Below, in pieces: positions 34,534 through 44,902 of a stretch of 64,000 nucleotides of DNA. This DNA comes from Bacteroides sp. (lineage in GTDB: Bacteria; Bacteroidota; Bacteroidia; Bacteroidales; Bacteroidaceae): NCBI RefSeq assembly GCF_030151085.1, contig NZ_JASLER010000099.1:25480-89479 (forward strand), written 5' to 3'. Made by a program: the position numbers and the translations under genes. Below the pieces are notes generated by a model. The model was not told the origin of the DNA and did no database searches. It saw nothing but the letters and a program-made list of their open reading frames with translations. Within the stretch, counting starts at the first letter, position 1. Each line of letters starts with the position of its first letter.

Positions 34534-37500
34534 ATGAAGAATTTATATATCACTATTTGTACTGTTGCGTGCCTATTGGTTTCATCCTTTGGCTATGCAC
34601 AATCAGAATGGAAAAATAGTTTCTCCACTCAAGGAGAAGTACTGAAAACAGTGGGGCGGGGAGATTGTAGTATTGCAGACGGTGTGTTTCGTTCAAAAGG
34701 TTCTTATGCTTGCTTTGGTAAGCCCGAATGGAAAAACTACACAATGTCTTTTAAAGCTCGTGCGCCTAAAGAAGCAGAACAAGTTCAAATCTGGGCGGGA
34801 TTTCGTGCCAATAATCGTTTCGACCGTTATGTAGTTGGCATTAAAGGTGGATTACAGGATGATTTATACCTGATGCGCATGGGATATATGGGTACAGACG
34901 AATTTATGGGTGTTCGTCCGCTAGGCTTCCACCCGGTGCCGGGCGATTGGTATAACTTGAAGGTGGAAGTATGTGGTAGCCGTATTCGCGTATTCTTGAA
35001 TGATGAAAAGGAACCACGCATGGATATAACGGATAAAAACGGCAACTTAGCACCTTCGGGTCCCGTCACTTTGGGAGGTGGTTGGATTGAAACAGAGTTT
35101 GACGACCTTGTTGTTACTCCGCTGGAAGAAGATGCATTGAAGAATGTGAAAGTGGCAGAATACCGCAAGGCAGTAACTCCACAGGAGAAAGAAAGTAAGC
35201 GTCGGCTTGCAAGAGCAAATTATTCGTCTGTTAAAGTGAATGAACTGAAGGAGGGGCGCACGGATATTTCATTGGATGGCAATTGGCTGTTTATGCCTGG
35301 ATATCAGTTGGACGATAAAGAGAAAGCTGTATCCACAACAACGGACGATAAGAATTGGCATGTAATGTCTGTCCCTGATTTTTGGAATCCTATCCGTATC
35401 TGGCTGCATGGCGAAACTATGCCTTCGCCTACAGGCGCTCAGCCTAAAGGTGTTTCAGATACATACTATCAACAGGAAACGGACCGTTGCGAAGGTTATT
35501 CATTCGATTACAGGAAAACGAATGCCGCTTGGTATCGGCAATGGATAGAACTTCCCGCAGGAGTTGAAGGCAAGAATATGACTTTGACTTTCGATGCCAT
35601 TTCAAAGGTGGCGGAGATATATATCAATGGAGAACTGGCAGGCTCGCATATCGGCATGTATGGTGAAATACAGGTGGATGGAAGTAAATTACTGAAACCC
35701 GGCAGAAACCTGATAGCAGTGAAAGTGACGCGCAAAGCAGATGACAGTTCTTCCGAGGGTGGTAGTGCTGCTATTGATTTCTTCTATTCTTCTGTTCGCG
35801 AAAGTGAACAAGAGGGTGGGAAGGTAGCTGTGAAAACCAATATTCTGAAAGATATAGCGCATGGATTTTACGGTGATGAGCCTGCCGGTATCTGGCAACC
35901 GGTGAAACTTACCGTCACCAATCCTGTGAAAGTGGAAGACGCCTTTATAAAGCCTACTTTGGAAGGAGCTACCTTCGATTTGACTGTGAAGAATCACGAT
36001 GGTAAGAAGAATCAGTTCGACCTCTATACCGACATTGTGGACAAAGAAACCGGCTCTGTCCTTTATAGCAGTCTTTCTTTGCCGAAACTGGTGTTGAATG
36101 CCGGTGAAGAAAAGATGTTTACCTACAGTGTGAATGCGTTGAAGCCTCGTCTCTGGACACCTCAATATCCTAATCTGTACGATTTCCGGTTTCGATTGGT
36201 TACTGCCAAAGGAACTGAATTAGACTGTTTGACAGAAACGTCAGGCTTCCGTACTTTCGAAGTGAAGGAAGGTCTGTTCTTCCTGAACGGTAACCGCTAT
36301 TGGTTGCGAGGTGGCAATCATATTCCGTTTGCCCTTGCCCCTAACGACTTGAATCTAGCCAATACCTTTATGCAACTGATGAAAGCCGGCAACATAGACG
36401 TCACTCGTACCCACACTACTCCTTGGAACAAACTTTGGATGGGTGCTGCCGACAAAAATGGCATCGGCGTTAGCTTCGAAGGCACCTGGCCTTGGCTGAT
36501 GATTCACTCCACCCCATTGCCCGATGCAAAACTCATCGAAATGTGGAGGGAAGAGTTTCTCACTTTGTTGAAGAAATATCGTAACCACCCTTCGCTGCTC
36601 TTCTGGACGGTGAATAATGAAATGAAATTCTACGACAACGATGATGACCTGGAACGTGCCAAAGAGAAATACCGTGTGATTTCTGACGTGGTAAAAGAAA
36701 TGCGTCGCATTGATCCTACACGTCCCATTTGCTTCGATTCCAATTATCAGGCAAAAGGCAAAAAAGAGAAGTATGGTGCCGACTTTATGAGTAGCATAGA
36801 TGATGGAGACATTGACGATATGCACGCCTATTACAACTGGTATGACTTTTCGCTTTTCCGCTTCTTCAATGGAGAATTTCAGCAGAAGTTTAAGATGCCC
36901 GAACGCCCGCTTATCAGTCAGGAGATGTCGACCGGATATCCTAATAATGAGACCGGACATCCTACCCGTTCCTATCAGTTAATCCATCAGAATCCTCAAT
37001 CGCTGATTGGTTACGAGTGTTATGACTTCGCCGATCCTAAATCATTTCTTACCACACAGGCATTCATAACAGGAGAGTTGGCAGAGGCGCTTCGTCGTTC
37101 CAATGACCAGGCATCGGGTATCATGCACTTTGCTCTTCTCACTTGGTTCCGCCAGGTGTACGATTATCAAAAGATCGAGCCCTATCCAACCTATTATGCC
37201 TTGAAACGTGCTTTGCAGCCCGTATTAGTGAGTGCTGAACTGTGGGGACGTAATCTGTATGGTGGAGATAAACTGCCAACCCGTATTTATGTAGTAAACG
37301 ACCGTGAAAATGGTACTGCTTTACAGCCTACTTTGTTGCGATGGGAAGTACAAGACGAAACCGGAAAGAAACTGGTTTGGGGGATTGAAGAACTTCCGGC
37401 TGTGAAGCACTACGGACGTTACTATATTGAACCCAATATCCAATTGCCTACTAACTTGCCCGCTGATAAGGTGAAAGCCAAACTAGTGTTGAAGTTAACC

Positions 37501-38226
37501 GAGAATGGTTTGCCTGTATCAGAAAATGAATATAACTTGCTGTTAGCCCGCAAAGACTGGAACATAAACCAAATAGCCGCCGAAGGCAGCAAAGTGATTC
37601 TTTTGGACAAGGATGGTATAAAGAACAAACTTGATTTCCTTCATATAAACTATCAAACAGTTTCTACTATAAAAGAACTGCTAACCCCCAAGCAGAAGGC
37701 AAGCCTCTGCATTATTTCAGGGCTGACTGCATGCACCAATGAAGAAAAGGAGATGATTCGCTCTTATCAGTCGAAAGGTGGCACATTACTTTTGCTGAAT
37801 AGTAAAGAGGTAGCGAAGACTGTTTATCCGGAACATATCACAGATTGGATTATTCCGACAGAAGGTGATATTGTGAATATGGAGCGTAATGACGCCCCGG
37901 TATTTGATGGAATCGATGTGCTGGAATTACGTTATTTCAACAATAATAAGCGCGAAATCCCATTGGCTTGTAATGCTACCCTGAAAGTAAACCGGAACGA
38001 AAACCTGATAGAGCTGGCAGGACAGATGAAGATACATGCCTATATCGACGGTGGAAAACCGGAAGACCGTATTCGTAAAATAGATTCGATGCGCGGGTTG
38101 ACTTTACTTCAGATAAAGGATGGGAAAGGATTGGCTACAGTTTCTACTATGTGTACCGAAAAGGCTGATACCGACCCGATAGCAGGAAAGCTTTTGGTCA
38201 ACATGATTAATGAACTGTTGAAATAG
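34534..38226 (+). CDS. GH2 enzyme with N-terminal LamG/DUF1080-like and C-terminal GATase1-like domains
   Basis: 1230 residues with a signal peptide (CLLVSSFGYAQ). Residues about 25-200 are a concanavalin-like DUF1080/LamG domain (WKNYTMSFKARAP, WYNLKVEVCGSRI, FDDLVVTPL). Then the GH2 sugar-binding domain, Ig domain and TIM barrel with acid/base Glu696 (TVNNEMKF) and nucleophile Glu797 (ISQEMSTGY). After the barrel, about 1005-1125 resembles a class I glutamine amidotransferase-like (flavodoxin-type) fold (KVILLDKDG, ASLCIISGLT, GGTLLLLNSKE), as seen in some beta-galactosidases as a structural domain. The GH2 motifs diverge from LacZ, so the sugar released is open: galactoside, glucuronide, galacturonide or mannoside. 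First gene of a three-gene unit. Confidence 0.88.
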   Translation: MKNLYITICTVACLLVSSFGYAQSEWKNSFSTQGEVLKTVGRGDCSIADGVFRSKGSYACFGKPEWKNYTMSFKARAPKEAEQVQIWAGFRANNRFDRYVVGIKGGLQDDLYLMRMGYMGTDEFMGVRPLGFHPVPGDWYNLKVEVCGSRIRVFLNDEKEPRMDITDKNGNLAPSGPVTLGGGWIETEFDDLVVTPLEEDALKNVKVAEYRKAVTPQEKESKRRLARANYSSVKVNELKEGRTDISLDGNWLFMPGYQLDDKEKAVSTTTDDKNWHVMSVPDFWNPIRIWLHGETMPSPTGAQPKGVSDTYYQQETDRCEGYSFDYRKTNAAWYRQWIELPAGVEGKNMTLTFDAISKVAEIYINGELAGSHIGMYGEIQVDGSKLLKPGRNLIAVKVTRKADDSSSEGGSAAIDFFYSSVRESEQEGGKVAVKTNILKDIAHGFYGDEPAGIWQPVKLTVTNPVKVEDAFIKPTLEGATFDLTVKNHDGKKNQFDLYTDIVDKETGSVLYSSLSLPKLVLNAGEEKMFTYSVNALKPRLWTPQYPNLYDFRFRLVTAKGTELDCLTETSGFRTFEVKEGLFFLNGNRYWLRGGNHIPFALAPNDLNLANTFMQLMKAGNIDVTRTHTTPWNKLWMGAADKNGIGVSFEGTWPWLMIHSTPLPDAKLIEMWREEFLTLLKKYRNHPSLLFWTVNNEMKFYDNDDDLERAKEKYRVISDVVKEMRRIDPTRPICFDSNYQAKGKKEKYGADFMSSIDDGDIDDMHAYYNWYDFSLFRFFNGEFQQKFKMPERPLISQEMSTGYPNNETGHPTRSYQLIHQNPQSLIGYECYDFADPKSFLTTQAFITGELAEALRRSNDQASGIMHFALLTWFRQVYDYQKIEPYPTYYALKRALQPVLVSAELWGRNLYGGDKLPTRIYVVNDRENGTALQPTLLRWEVQDETGKKLVWGIEELPAVKHYGRYYIEPNIQLPTNLPADKVKAKLVLKLTENGLPVSENEYNLLLARKDWNINQIAAEGSKVILLDKDGIKNKLDFLHINYQTVSTIKELLTPKQKASLCIISGLTACTNEEKEMIRSYQSKGGTLLLLNSKEVAKTVYPEHITDWIIPTEGDIVNMERNDAPVFDGIDVLELRYFNNNKREIPLACNATLKVNRNENLIELAGQMKIHAYIDGGKPEDRIRKIDSMRGLTLLQIKDGKGLATVSTMCTEKADTDPIAGKLLVNMINELLK

Positions 38227-38267
38227 CAAGAAAACAAATATTACCCTTTAATACTGATATGATACTT

Positions 38268-41200
38268 ATGAAAAAACATTTGTCTTTCTTTTGTCTCTTT
38301 ACTATGCTTTTCCTTTTTTCGGCGTATGCCGGAGAAGGAAGGCATACCATCCCATTGACGGGAGGTGGCTGGTCATTGTGGTTCGATAAGGAAGCGAGCT
38401 GGCAGAACGATCGTCTTTACCTTCCGGCTGATATAACAGATTTGTCTTTGCTGCCTGTGAATCAACCCACAGGTGGCTGGCAAGTTTTGAGTAAAAACCC
38501 TGATGCCGTTTCGGTAGAAGTGCCGGGTACGGTAGAGGAATATCTTACCGTTTCTGATAATCCTCGCCCGGAGCATTTTAAGGGAGTCAGCTGGTGGTAT
38601 CGTAAGATTGCAATTCCGGCAGACCAGAAGAACAAGCGTTTTATTATCTACTTTGAATCTGTCAGGATGCGTGCAGAAGTTTATCTTGATGGTAAGCTTG
38701 TGGCTTACGATCTGATTGGTGAGACTCCCTTCCATGTGGATATCACCGATGAGGCGAAACCGGGAACGGAACAACTGCTGGCAGTACGCATAACCAACCC
38801 CGGAGGTAACTTTCACTGGCAGGACTTCGATATACAGAAATGGGGAGAGTATAATATTCCTCCAGCAAGAGGTTTCAGCGGGATTATTGGTAGAGTAAAG
38901 TTGGAGAGTGTGAATCCTGTATTTGTTTCTGATATCTATATGCAGAATACTCCTGAAATGACTAAGGTGAATGCAATTTTATCTTTCACGAACGAAACAG
39001 CTTCCAGTGTGAAGCAGGATCTTGAACTTATAGTAGCAGAAAAGACCAATCCGGACAAAGTGGTATTCCGGCAGACATTGAAAAAGACCTCTTTTCCCTC
39101 AGGAAACCATGAGATAACGATTCCAGTCAGTGTTCCCGATGCCAAGCTCTGGGATTTATCCACTCCTGAACTATACACTTGTAATGTTCAGATTAAGAAA
39201 GGCAAGACGATAATCGATCAAGACAAAAAGACTTTCGGTTTCCGTTGGTTCACGGTGGATGGGGTCGGTAAGGATGCAGTTTTGCGCTTGAATGGTCGGC
39301 GAGTGATGCTGAAAAGTGCAATCAGTTGGGGGTACTTCCCCGTTACGGGACTGATTGCAACGACCGAGATGGCGGAAAAGCAGGTTCTTACTGCTAAAAA
39401 GTTAGGCTTGAATATGTTGAATTTCCATCGCTGCATTGGTAGTCCGATTGTTCTTGAAAAGGCCGACGAGTTAGGGCTGCTCTATTATGAGGAACCGGGT
39501 TCGTTCCATTCGGCTAATCATGATCCGTTTATTCGTACGATTGTGAATGAGAAATTGAAGCGCATGGTATACCGTGACCGTAGCCATCCGAGCCTTGTCA
39601 TTTTTAATCTGATAAATGAGTTTGGAGGCAGGTTGTCACAGGATAAAGAGCTGGTAGCAAAGCGTATGAATGATATGCGTGAAGCTCATGCCGTAGACCC
39701 TAGTCGAATAATGTCGTTTACATCCGGTTGGGCAGGCAGTGAAGATAAAGAAGAAGATTCTAAAGCACATATGTTGCCGTTTGATACAACTCTATACCGG
39801 AAAGGTTGGTTCGATAATCATCGTGCCGGAGGACCGGAAACATGGGTGGAAAATTACTATAAAGGTCCCCGGGATAACATTATGTACACCAACAATCGGA
39901 CAGAAGTTTACCTGAGGGGTGAAGAAGGAGCTATTTCTACTCCTCCCCGAATTCAGTTGATAAACGATAAAATTGCGGGCAACGGTAAAACCGGCTGGGA
40001 TGGTCTTTTCTGGAAAAACCAGTATAAGGCTTTTACTGAATACTTTCAGGAAAAGAAACTTGCACCCCACTTCGGCACTCTTGATGAACTGACTCGTGGC
40101 ATGGGCAATGTGTCTTTTGAACATCAGGGAAGGCGTATCGAGGGCATGAGAATGCAGAACCTGGGTGATGCCTATATGGTCAATGGATGGGAAGCGATGC
40201 CTTATGATAATCATTCCGGTATTGTGGACATCTATCGCAATCCTAAAGGAGATGCTTCTATATTGGCTTACTATAACCAGCCGCTATATGTGGCCGTTGC
40301 TTCGCGCAATCAGGTCGTAAAGCTTCCGGGCAGCGCAACGGTCGATTTCTATATCGTGAATGAGAAGAATCTGAAAGGCGATCATACGCTTGAGATAAAG
40401 ATGGTGGCTCCCGATGGAAAAGTCGTTTATACCCGGAATGAAAAAGTAACTATCAAAGGTGGTGAAGTGTTCGGTCAGCTTTTACTGGAGAATGTGGAGA
40501 TTCCTGTAGACAGTAAGGAAGGTACCTATCGCATAAAAGCTGAAATAAAAGCAGACAATCAACAGATATGTGCACAGGGACACGACGAGGTAGTGGCTGT
40601 AAACTGGCAAGTAGCTGATTTAGCAGGTAATGGGGCTTATTATGGAACAGATAGTGACAAAGACAAAGTGGCTTCTTTCTATAAAAAAGCGACCGGAAAA
40701 GAACTTTCTGCCTTTACTTCCGAAGCGGGTAAACTGGACTGGCTTGTGGTGAACCGTTCGTCTTTGGACGAACCTGTTGTTATCCCTTCGGCTTATTTTA
40801 AAAATCAGAAGGGGGAATCTACGCTGAAGGCTACCTGGTTTAGCGAGCCTGATATGAATATCGTGGCCTCTGTAAAAACGAATATGGAGCTTAACCGGAG
40901 TTTTGTGGATGGCGCACAGCCGGATGAGTCTGTTCCTGCCAACCAGCCCTTCTCTGTGATATGGGAAGGGGAGATTTATCCGCCTGAATCAGGACAATAT
41001 CTACTTGGTGTTGAAACCAATCGGGGGGTACGTATGTACGTTGACGACCAACAACTGATTGATGAGTATTATAATGATTCTCCCATGAAGCAAGACAGAC
41101 CTGTGGTGATGGAAGCCGGTAAGCCGGTAAAGGTACGGGTAGTATATCGTCAGACCCATCAGTCCGGTCAGATACAATTGAAGTGGTCCCGGCCAAGCGC

Positions 41201-41678
41201 GGCGGTGATTGCTCCGCAGGAGTTATTTGAACGTGTGAAGAAAGATGGCACTACTTTAATTCTCCTAGGCTGCACTGAAACATGGATGAAAGCTGTTGCC
41301 GAATATACAAACACGGTATATAATGGTTATTATAATGTAGGAAAGAACTGGATTGGCGGAATTCATTTTGTAAAAGAGCACCCCTTATTTGCTGGTCTTC
41401 CGGTGAATAATGCCATGAATTGGCCTTATCAATCGGTGGTGAAGAATGGCGACCAGAGATTTGGCTTCCGCATGCATGGAGAAGAGTTGGTAGTCGGCTC
41501 TTATCGGAGTACTCCATTTGAATTAGGTACAGCTGTGGGTGTCATCCCTTGTGGAAAAGGAAAGATTATATTCTCTTCACTGGATATTGCGGACAAACTG
41601 GATGAACCGTCAGGACCAGCAGAAGTGGCCAGAAAAATATTGTGCAACTATATCAAATACTCTTTGAACAAACAATAA
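38268..41678 (+). CDS. GH2 enzyme with a PA14 domain inserted near the C-terminus
   Basis: 1136 residues from the ATG at 38268, which starts the signal peptide (MKKHLSFFCLFTMLFLFS); the ATG at 38259 would add three residues. The GH2 sugar-binding domain (VSWWYRKIAIPAD, AEVYLDGKLV, FSGIIGRVKLE), Ig domain and TIM barrel with likely acid/base Glu451 (FNLINEFGG) are clear. The nucleophile is less obvious; GEEG in YLRGEEGAI is a candidate. A PA14 domain follows at about 845-985 (ATWFSEPDMN, VIWEGEIYPPESGQYLLGV, IQLKWSRPS), flanked on both sides by pieces of a GATase1-like domain (KLDWLVVN before; TTLILLGCTETWM after). PA14 usually binds carbohydrate. Stop-to-start spacing to the next gene is one base. 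Confidence 0.85.
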   Translation: MKKHLSFFCLFTMLFLFSAYAGEGRHTIPLTGGGWSLWFDKEASWQNDRLYLPADITDLSLLPVNQPTGGWQVLSKNPDAVSVEVPGTVEEYLTVSDNPRPEHFKGVSWWYRKIAIPADQKNKRFIIYFESVRMRAEVYLDGKLVAYDLIGETPFHVDITDEAKPGTEQLLAVRITNPGGNFHWQDFDIQKWGEYNIPPARGFSGIIGRVKLESVNPVFVSDIYMQNTPEMTKVNAILSFTNETASSVKQDLELIVAEKTNPDKVVFRQTLKKTSFPSGNHEITIPVSVPDAKLWDLSTPELYTCNVQIKKGKTIIDQDKKTFGFRWFTVDGVGKDAVLRLNGRRVMLKSAISWGYFPVTGLIATTEMAEKQVLTAKKLGLNMLNFHRCIGSPIVLEKADELGLLYYEEPGSFHSANHDPFIRTIVNEKLKRMVYRDRSHPSLVIFNLINEFGGRLSQDKELVAKRMNDMREAHAVDPSRIMSFTSGWAGSEDKEEDSKAHMLPFDTTLYRKGWFDNHRAGGPETWVENYYKGPRDNIMYTNNRTEVYLRGEEGAISTPPRIQLINDKIAGNGKTGWDGLFWKNQYKAFTEYFQEKKLAPHFGTLDELTRGMGNVSFEHQGRRIEGMRMQNLGDAYMVNGWEAMPYDNHSGIVDIYRNPKGDASILAYYNQPLYVAVASRNQVVKLPGSATVDFYIVNEKNLKGDHTLEIKMVAPDGKVVYTRNEKVTIKGGEVFGQLLLENVEIPVDSKEGTYRIKAEIKADNQQICAQGHDEVVAVNWQVADLAGNGAYYGTDSDKDKVASFYKKATGKELSAFTSEAGKLDWLVVNRSSLDEPVVIPSAYFKNQKGESTLKATWFSEPDMNIVASVKTNMELNRSFVDGAQPDESVPANQPFSVIWEGEIYPPESGQYLLGVETNRGVRMYVDDQQLIDEYYNDSPMKQDRPVVMEAGKPVKVRVVYRQTHQSGQIQLKWSRPSAAVIAPQELFERVKKDGTTLILLGCTETWMKAVAEYTNTVYNGYYNVGKNWIGGIHFVKEHPLFAGLPVNNAMNWPYQSVVKNGDQRFGFRMHGEELVVGSYRSTPFELGTAVGVIPCGKGKIIFSSLDIADKLDEPSGPAEVARKILCNYIKYSLNKQ

Positions 41679-41679
41679 T

Positions 41680-44550
41680 ATGAATCGAAACTATTCAGAC
41701 AATGCGGCAGGTAAGAAAAGTCCTGCAAATGCGTTTTTCAAGTTAGGTATAGCGGCTATGATAGCCCTGATGGCAATGCTTCCTACGAATATTGCCGGTG
41801 CACAGACTGTAAAACAGCAACTGCTTAGGCAGAGTATCAAAACCGTCTATCCCACAAAAGACTGGGTTATATCCGACTTTGTAGTGACTGACTCTGAGTT
41901 TGGGGCTAAAGCCCAGCCGGGATTTGACAACAGGGCTGCTTTCCAGGCAGCTATTGATGCCGCATATAAGAATGGTGGCGGGGTAGTGTATATACCTGCC
42001 GGAAATTACGAATTCCGTAGTACACAAGTGGGGACTAAAAACGTCCGAGTTCGCCAGGGGCGCTCGGAAGGAAATAAAGAGTTTCATTTCGAGTATGTGC
42101 TGCGTCTGCATCCCGGGGTACAGCTTCGGGGTGACTGGACTGCCCCCGAATCGAATAACGGGAAAGTCCTTGGAACCATTCTCGAAGTGCGCACCGGCAA
42201 GAATTCACCGAATCATGATGGAAGTGTGGAAAGTTGGTGGAACGACGGGCAGGCTGGAAACGCGCTTCGTACCACCTACACAAGCATAGCTGATAGATTC
42301 ATAGAAATGAATGCAGGTACCGGAGTTACCAATCTCTCTATCTGGTATCCCGAACAGGATATTAAGGATGTAGCACCCTATCCGTGGACGTTGTTCCAAA
42401 CCCAGGGAGATTGCGCAACGATAGAGCATGTCACGCTCGTAAACTCTTACAACGGTTTCAACTCCGCCCCTAGCGAACTGCATTATGTGCTGGACAGTTA
42501 TATAACAGCCCTTAATAAAGGCATCGAAGTGCATGTATGTACCGATATCGGGCGTATTGAAAATGTCCGGATAAGTCCCCAATACTGGGCTAATTCAGGA
42601 CTTCCGGGAGCTCCCTCTCTTGCTGATGTAACAGCCTATACAAAAGCGAACGGCATAGGATATCAAATGCACCGTTCGGACTGGGAATATGTTTCTTATC
42701 TCCATGTCTCTGGCTATAAAACTGGGGTATGGATAGGCCGTGAACCCGGATTTGCCGATGCACCGAACGCTCAGTTGTACGAGGTTCACGTAGATAACTG
42801 CGGGAACGGATTGTACGTTGAGGATGTCAATCCGTATGGCATACTTATATCCAACTCCTCATTTGGAGCCGCCAAAGATGGCAATGCCGTATACTTTTAC
42901 AAGGATTTCAGCACTTCGGTGCAGTTCAACGGAGTGGATTTCAACGGGCCTGTTGTAAGCGATGGCAAAGATGGAGTCGTATCGTTTGAAAGTTGTACTT
43001 TTGACAAATACAACGATTATGCGCTCAAGATAAACAGTGGTAATGTATTGTTGTCCCAGTGTGATTTTAAGAAGAATGCCGGGCATGTATATCTTGGAGC
43101 GGATATGCGTACGCTGAAATCAGTCAATTCGGGCTATAAGTGGGAACTGAAGGTTGACAATCACAGCACTTCGGCCAAAGTAGAAGTCATCGCGGGGAAG
43201 AAATACGCTTTTGAACCAATTCCTGAGAATATAAAGACAAATATTGACGTGCACCCCAGGCCGATGTCGGACAAAGTCTTGAAAGCAGAACTAGCTAGAG
43301 CAACGGGCTATAATAACAATCGTCCTGTAAAAGATGTATCAGCCGACTTGCAATCTGCACTCGATGCAGTGAAAGCTGCCGGTGGAGGTACGCTCTACTT
43401 GCCTGCCGGAAGATATCTGGTGAACAATCCTGTCAAAGTGCCTTCGGGAGTGGAACTAAGGGGTTCATGGGATGTGCAACATCACACGCAAAGCGGTGGA
43501 ACTGCCTTGTTTACCAACTATGATGGCGGAACCGCAGGCGAAAGCGGTGCTTCGCTCATACAGCTCGAAGCCAATGCAGGCATCAGAGGTATAACGCTGG
43601 CACAGCTCAATATTGCTTCTGACGGTTTCAGCATTGAAAATCCCAGGAAGACACCGTTCCTGATACAGGGACAAGGTCCGAAGGTGTACATCGTCAACGT
43701 AACCATAGCCGTAGGCGACAAAGGGATAGACTTGGCTTCTTATGATACTAGTGGGCACTATGTCGATTATCTGGGTGGTGTGCCTTTACGAGCAGGTATC
43801 TGGGTTGGCGGTGGAGCCGAGGGCGGATTCATCCGTAACATGCAGTTTAACCCCCACTATGGATCGAGACTTCCCGAAGGAGGGCAGGGATATCCTGAGG
43901 TATTTATGATGCGCTTTGTACAATCTAATTGCAGTGCGCTTAAATTTGCCGATGTCAAGAACCAAACTATTTTCAACAACTTCGTCTATGGTTCGGTATA
44001 TGGCATACATTTCCTCAAGGATGCAATCACAGGTCGCTATCCGGGGAAAATGACTGTTATTGGTCATGGCTCTGACGGATGTACCTATTCTCTCTTTGTA
44101 GAAGATGCGGACAAGGACACTAAGATTATTACCGTTAACTCAGAGTTGGTCAACACCAAAATACCGGACGAACCGGTCAGGGCGTACGTTCTTATGGGCG
44201 ACAATGTGAATACCGGCAAGGTTCATCCTAATGCTAAACTAATCTTGTACAATAGTGCCTTTTGGGGCAACCCCGTCTTCGGCGCGATTATAAACAATGG
44301 TATTGTATCATTTCAGCAAGCCAACTTCACACGCTCAGGTACGCAGGGAGTAGATGTCAGAGGTGGCAAAGCGCATGTGTACACTTCCTATTTCGCTCAA
44401 AAAATAACAGAGGATGCTACCGAAAAGGAAGCATATGCTAAACTGGGTGAACGGGGCAAATCAATAGAACTCACCAATAACTACTATATCTCCGGTCTTC
44501 GGTATAACAAGTTAGGCGGGGGATTGATTTATGGTTCAGATGAAAAGTAG
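41680..44550 (+). CDS. Secreted tandem beta-helix protein (pectate lyase 3/GH28-like)
   Basis: 956 residues with a long signal peptide (LGIAAMIALMAMLPTNIAGAQ). Two right-handed beta-helix modules, each starting with the pectate-lyase-3 type motif: FDNRAAFQAAIDAAYKNGGG at about 80 and DVSADLQSALDAVKAAGGG at about 550, each followed by a YIPAGNY or YLPAGRY strand and a VELRGSW or VQLRGDW turn. I see no GH28 catalytic set (NTD, DD, HG, RIK), so the activity is undefined: lyase, epimerase, GH55/87-like, or only binding. It is translationally linked to the GH2-PA14 gene and is the third gene of the unit. Confidence 0.75.
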   Translation: MNRNYSDNAAGKKSPANAFFKLGIAAMIALMAMLPTNIAGAQTVKQQLLRQSIKTVYPTKDWVISDFVVTDSEFGAKAQPGFDNRAAFQAAIDAAYKNGGGVVYIPAGNYEFRSTQVGTKNVRVRQGRSEGNKEFHFEYVLRLHPGVQLRGDWTAPESNNGKVLGTILEVRTGKNSPNHDGSVESWWNDGQAGNALRTTYTSIADRFIEMNAGTGVTNLSIWYPEQDIKDVAPYPWTLFQTQGDCATIEHVTLVNSYNGFNSAPSELHYVLDSYITALNKGIEVHVCTDIGRIENVRISPQYWANSGLPGAPSLADVTAYTKANGIGYQMHRSDWEYVSYLHVSGYKTGVWIGREPGFADAPNAQLYEVHVDNCGNGLYVEDVNPYGILISNSSFGAAKDGNAVYFYKDFSTSVQFNGVDFNGPVVSDGKDGVVSFESCTFDKYNDYALKINSGNVLLSQCDFKKNAGHVYLGADMRTLKSVNSGYKWELKVDNHSTSAKVEVIAGKKYAFEPIPENIKTNIDVHPRPMSDKVLKAELARATGYNNNRPVKDVSADLQSALDAVKAAGGGTLYLPAGRYLVNNPVKVPSGVELRGSWDVQHHTQSGGTALFTNYDGGTAGESGASLIQLEANAGIRGITLAQLNIASDGFSIENPRKTPFLIQGQGPKVYIVNVTIAVGDKGIDLASYDTSGHYVDYLGGVPLRAGIWVGGGAEGGFIRNMQFNPHYGSRLPEGGQGYPEVFMMRFVQSNCSALKFADVKNQTIFNNFVYGSVYGIHFLKDAITGRYPGKMTVIGHGSDGCTYSLFVEDADKDTKIITVNSELVNTKIPDEPVRAYVLMGDNVNTGKVHPNAKLILYNSAFWGNPVFGAIINNGIVSFQQANFTRSGTQGVDVRGGKAHVYTSYFAQKITEDATEKEAYAKLGERGKSIELTNNYYISGLRYNKLGGGLIYGSDEK

Positions 44551-44680
44551 GTATTCTTTGCACCATTTAATTCATTACTTGCATGTATGAATACACTTCA
44601 TTGAATATGTTGCTTCTTAACTCTAAAAAGCCCAAAAATTATTCTCTAAAACGGAATAAACAACTAATTTTATGCTCATA

Positions 44681-44780
44681 AACAAGTAAGTCGTTTGCAA
44701 GCAGCCCATGGGTCGTTTGCAAGCATCTCATGGGCTGATAGTAAACGACCCATAGGCTGCTTGCAAACGACTTACTTGTT
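44681..44780. repeat. Palindromic array with 22-bp period (array 3), 40-bp arms
   Basis: Bases 44681-44720 and 44741-44780 are inverted copies with two mismatches, separated by 20 bp. Inside, TTGCAA starts at 44695, 44717 and 44761, with a decayed copy at 44739; CCCATGGG-type octamers start at 44705, 44727 and 44749: an exact 22-bp period, four units. It lies 131 bp after the beta-helix gene stop. The rest of the gene-free stretch 44551-45049 is A+T-rich with no ORF that I support, apart from the promoter at 44903-44985. Confidence 0.88.
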
Positions 44781-44902
44781 AGTGACATCTTTAAGATTAG
44801 TCTTCCACATATCAGCATTTAGTTTTCCACAGCAGACGAAATAGTTTTGAGCTATACCATTCAGCCCTTGGGCTCCAAATTGATACAGACTACTAAAAAG
44901 GC

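Noticed and set aside
44681..44780. Periodic repeats resembling a CRISPR array
   Set aside because: The period is 22 bp with palindromic units and no unique spacers, and there are no cas genes in the window.
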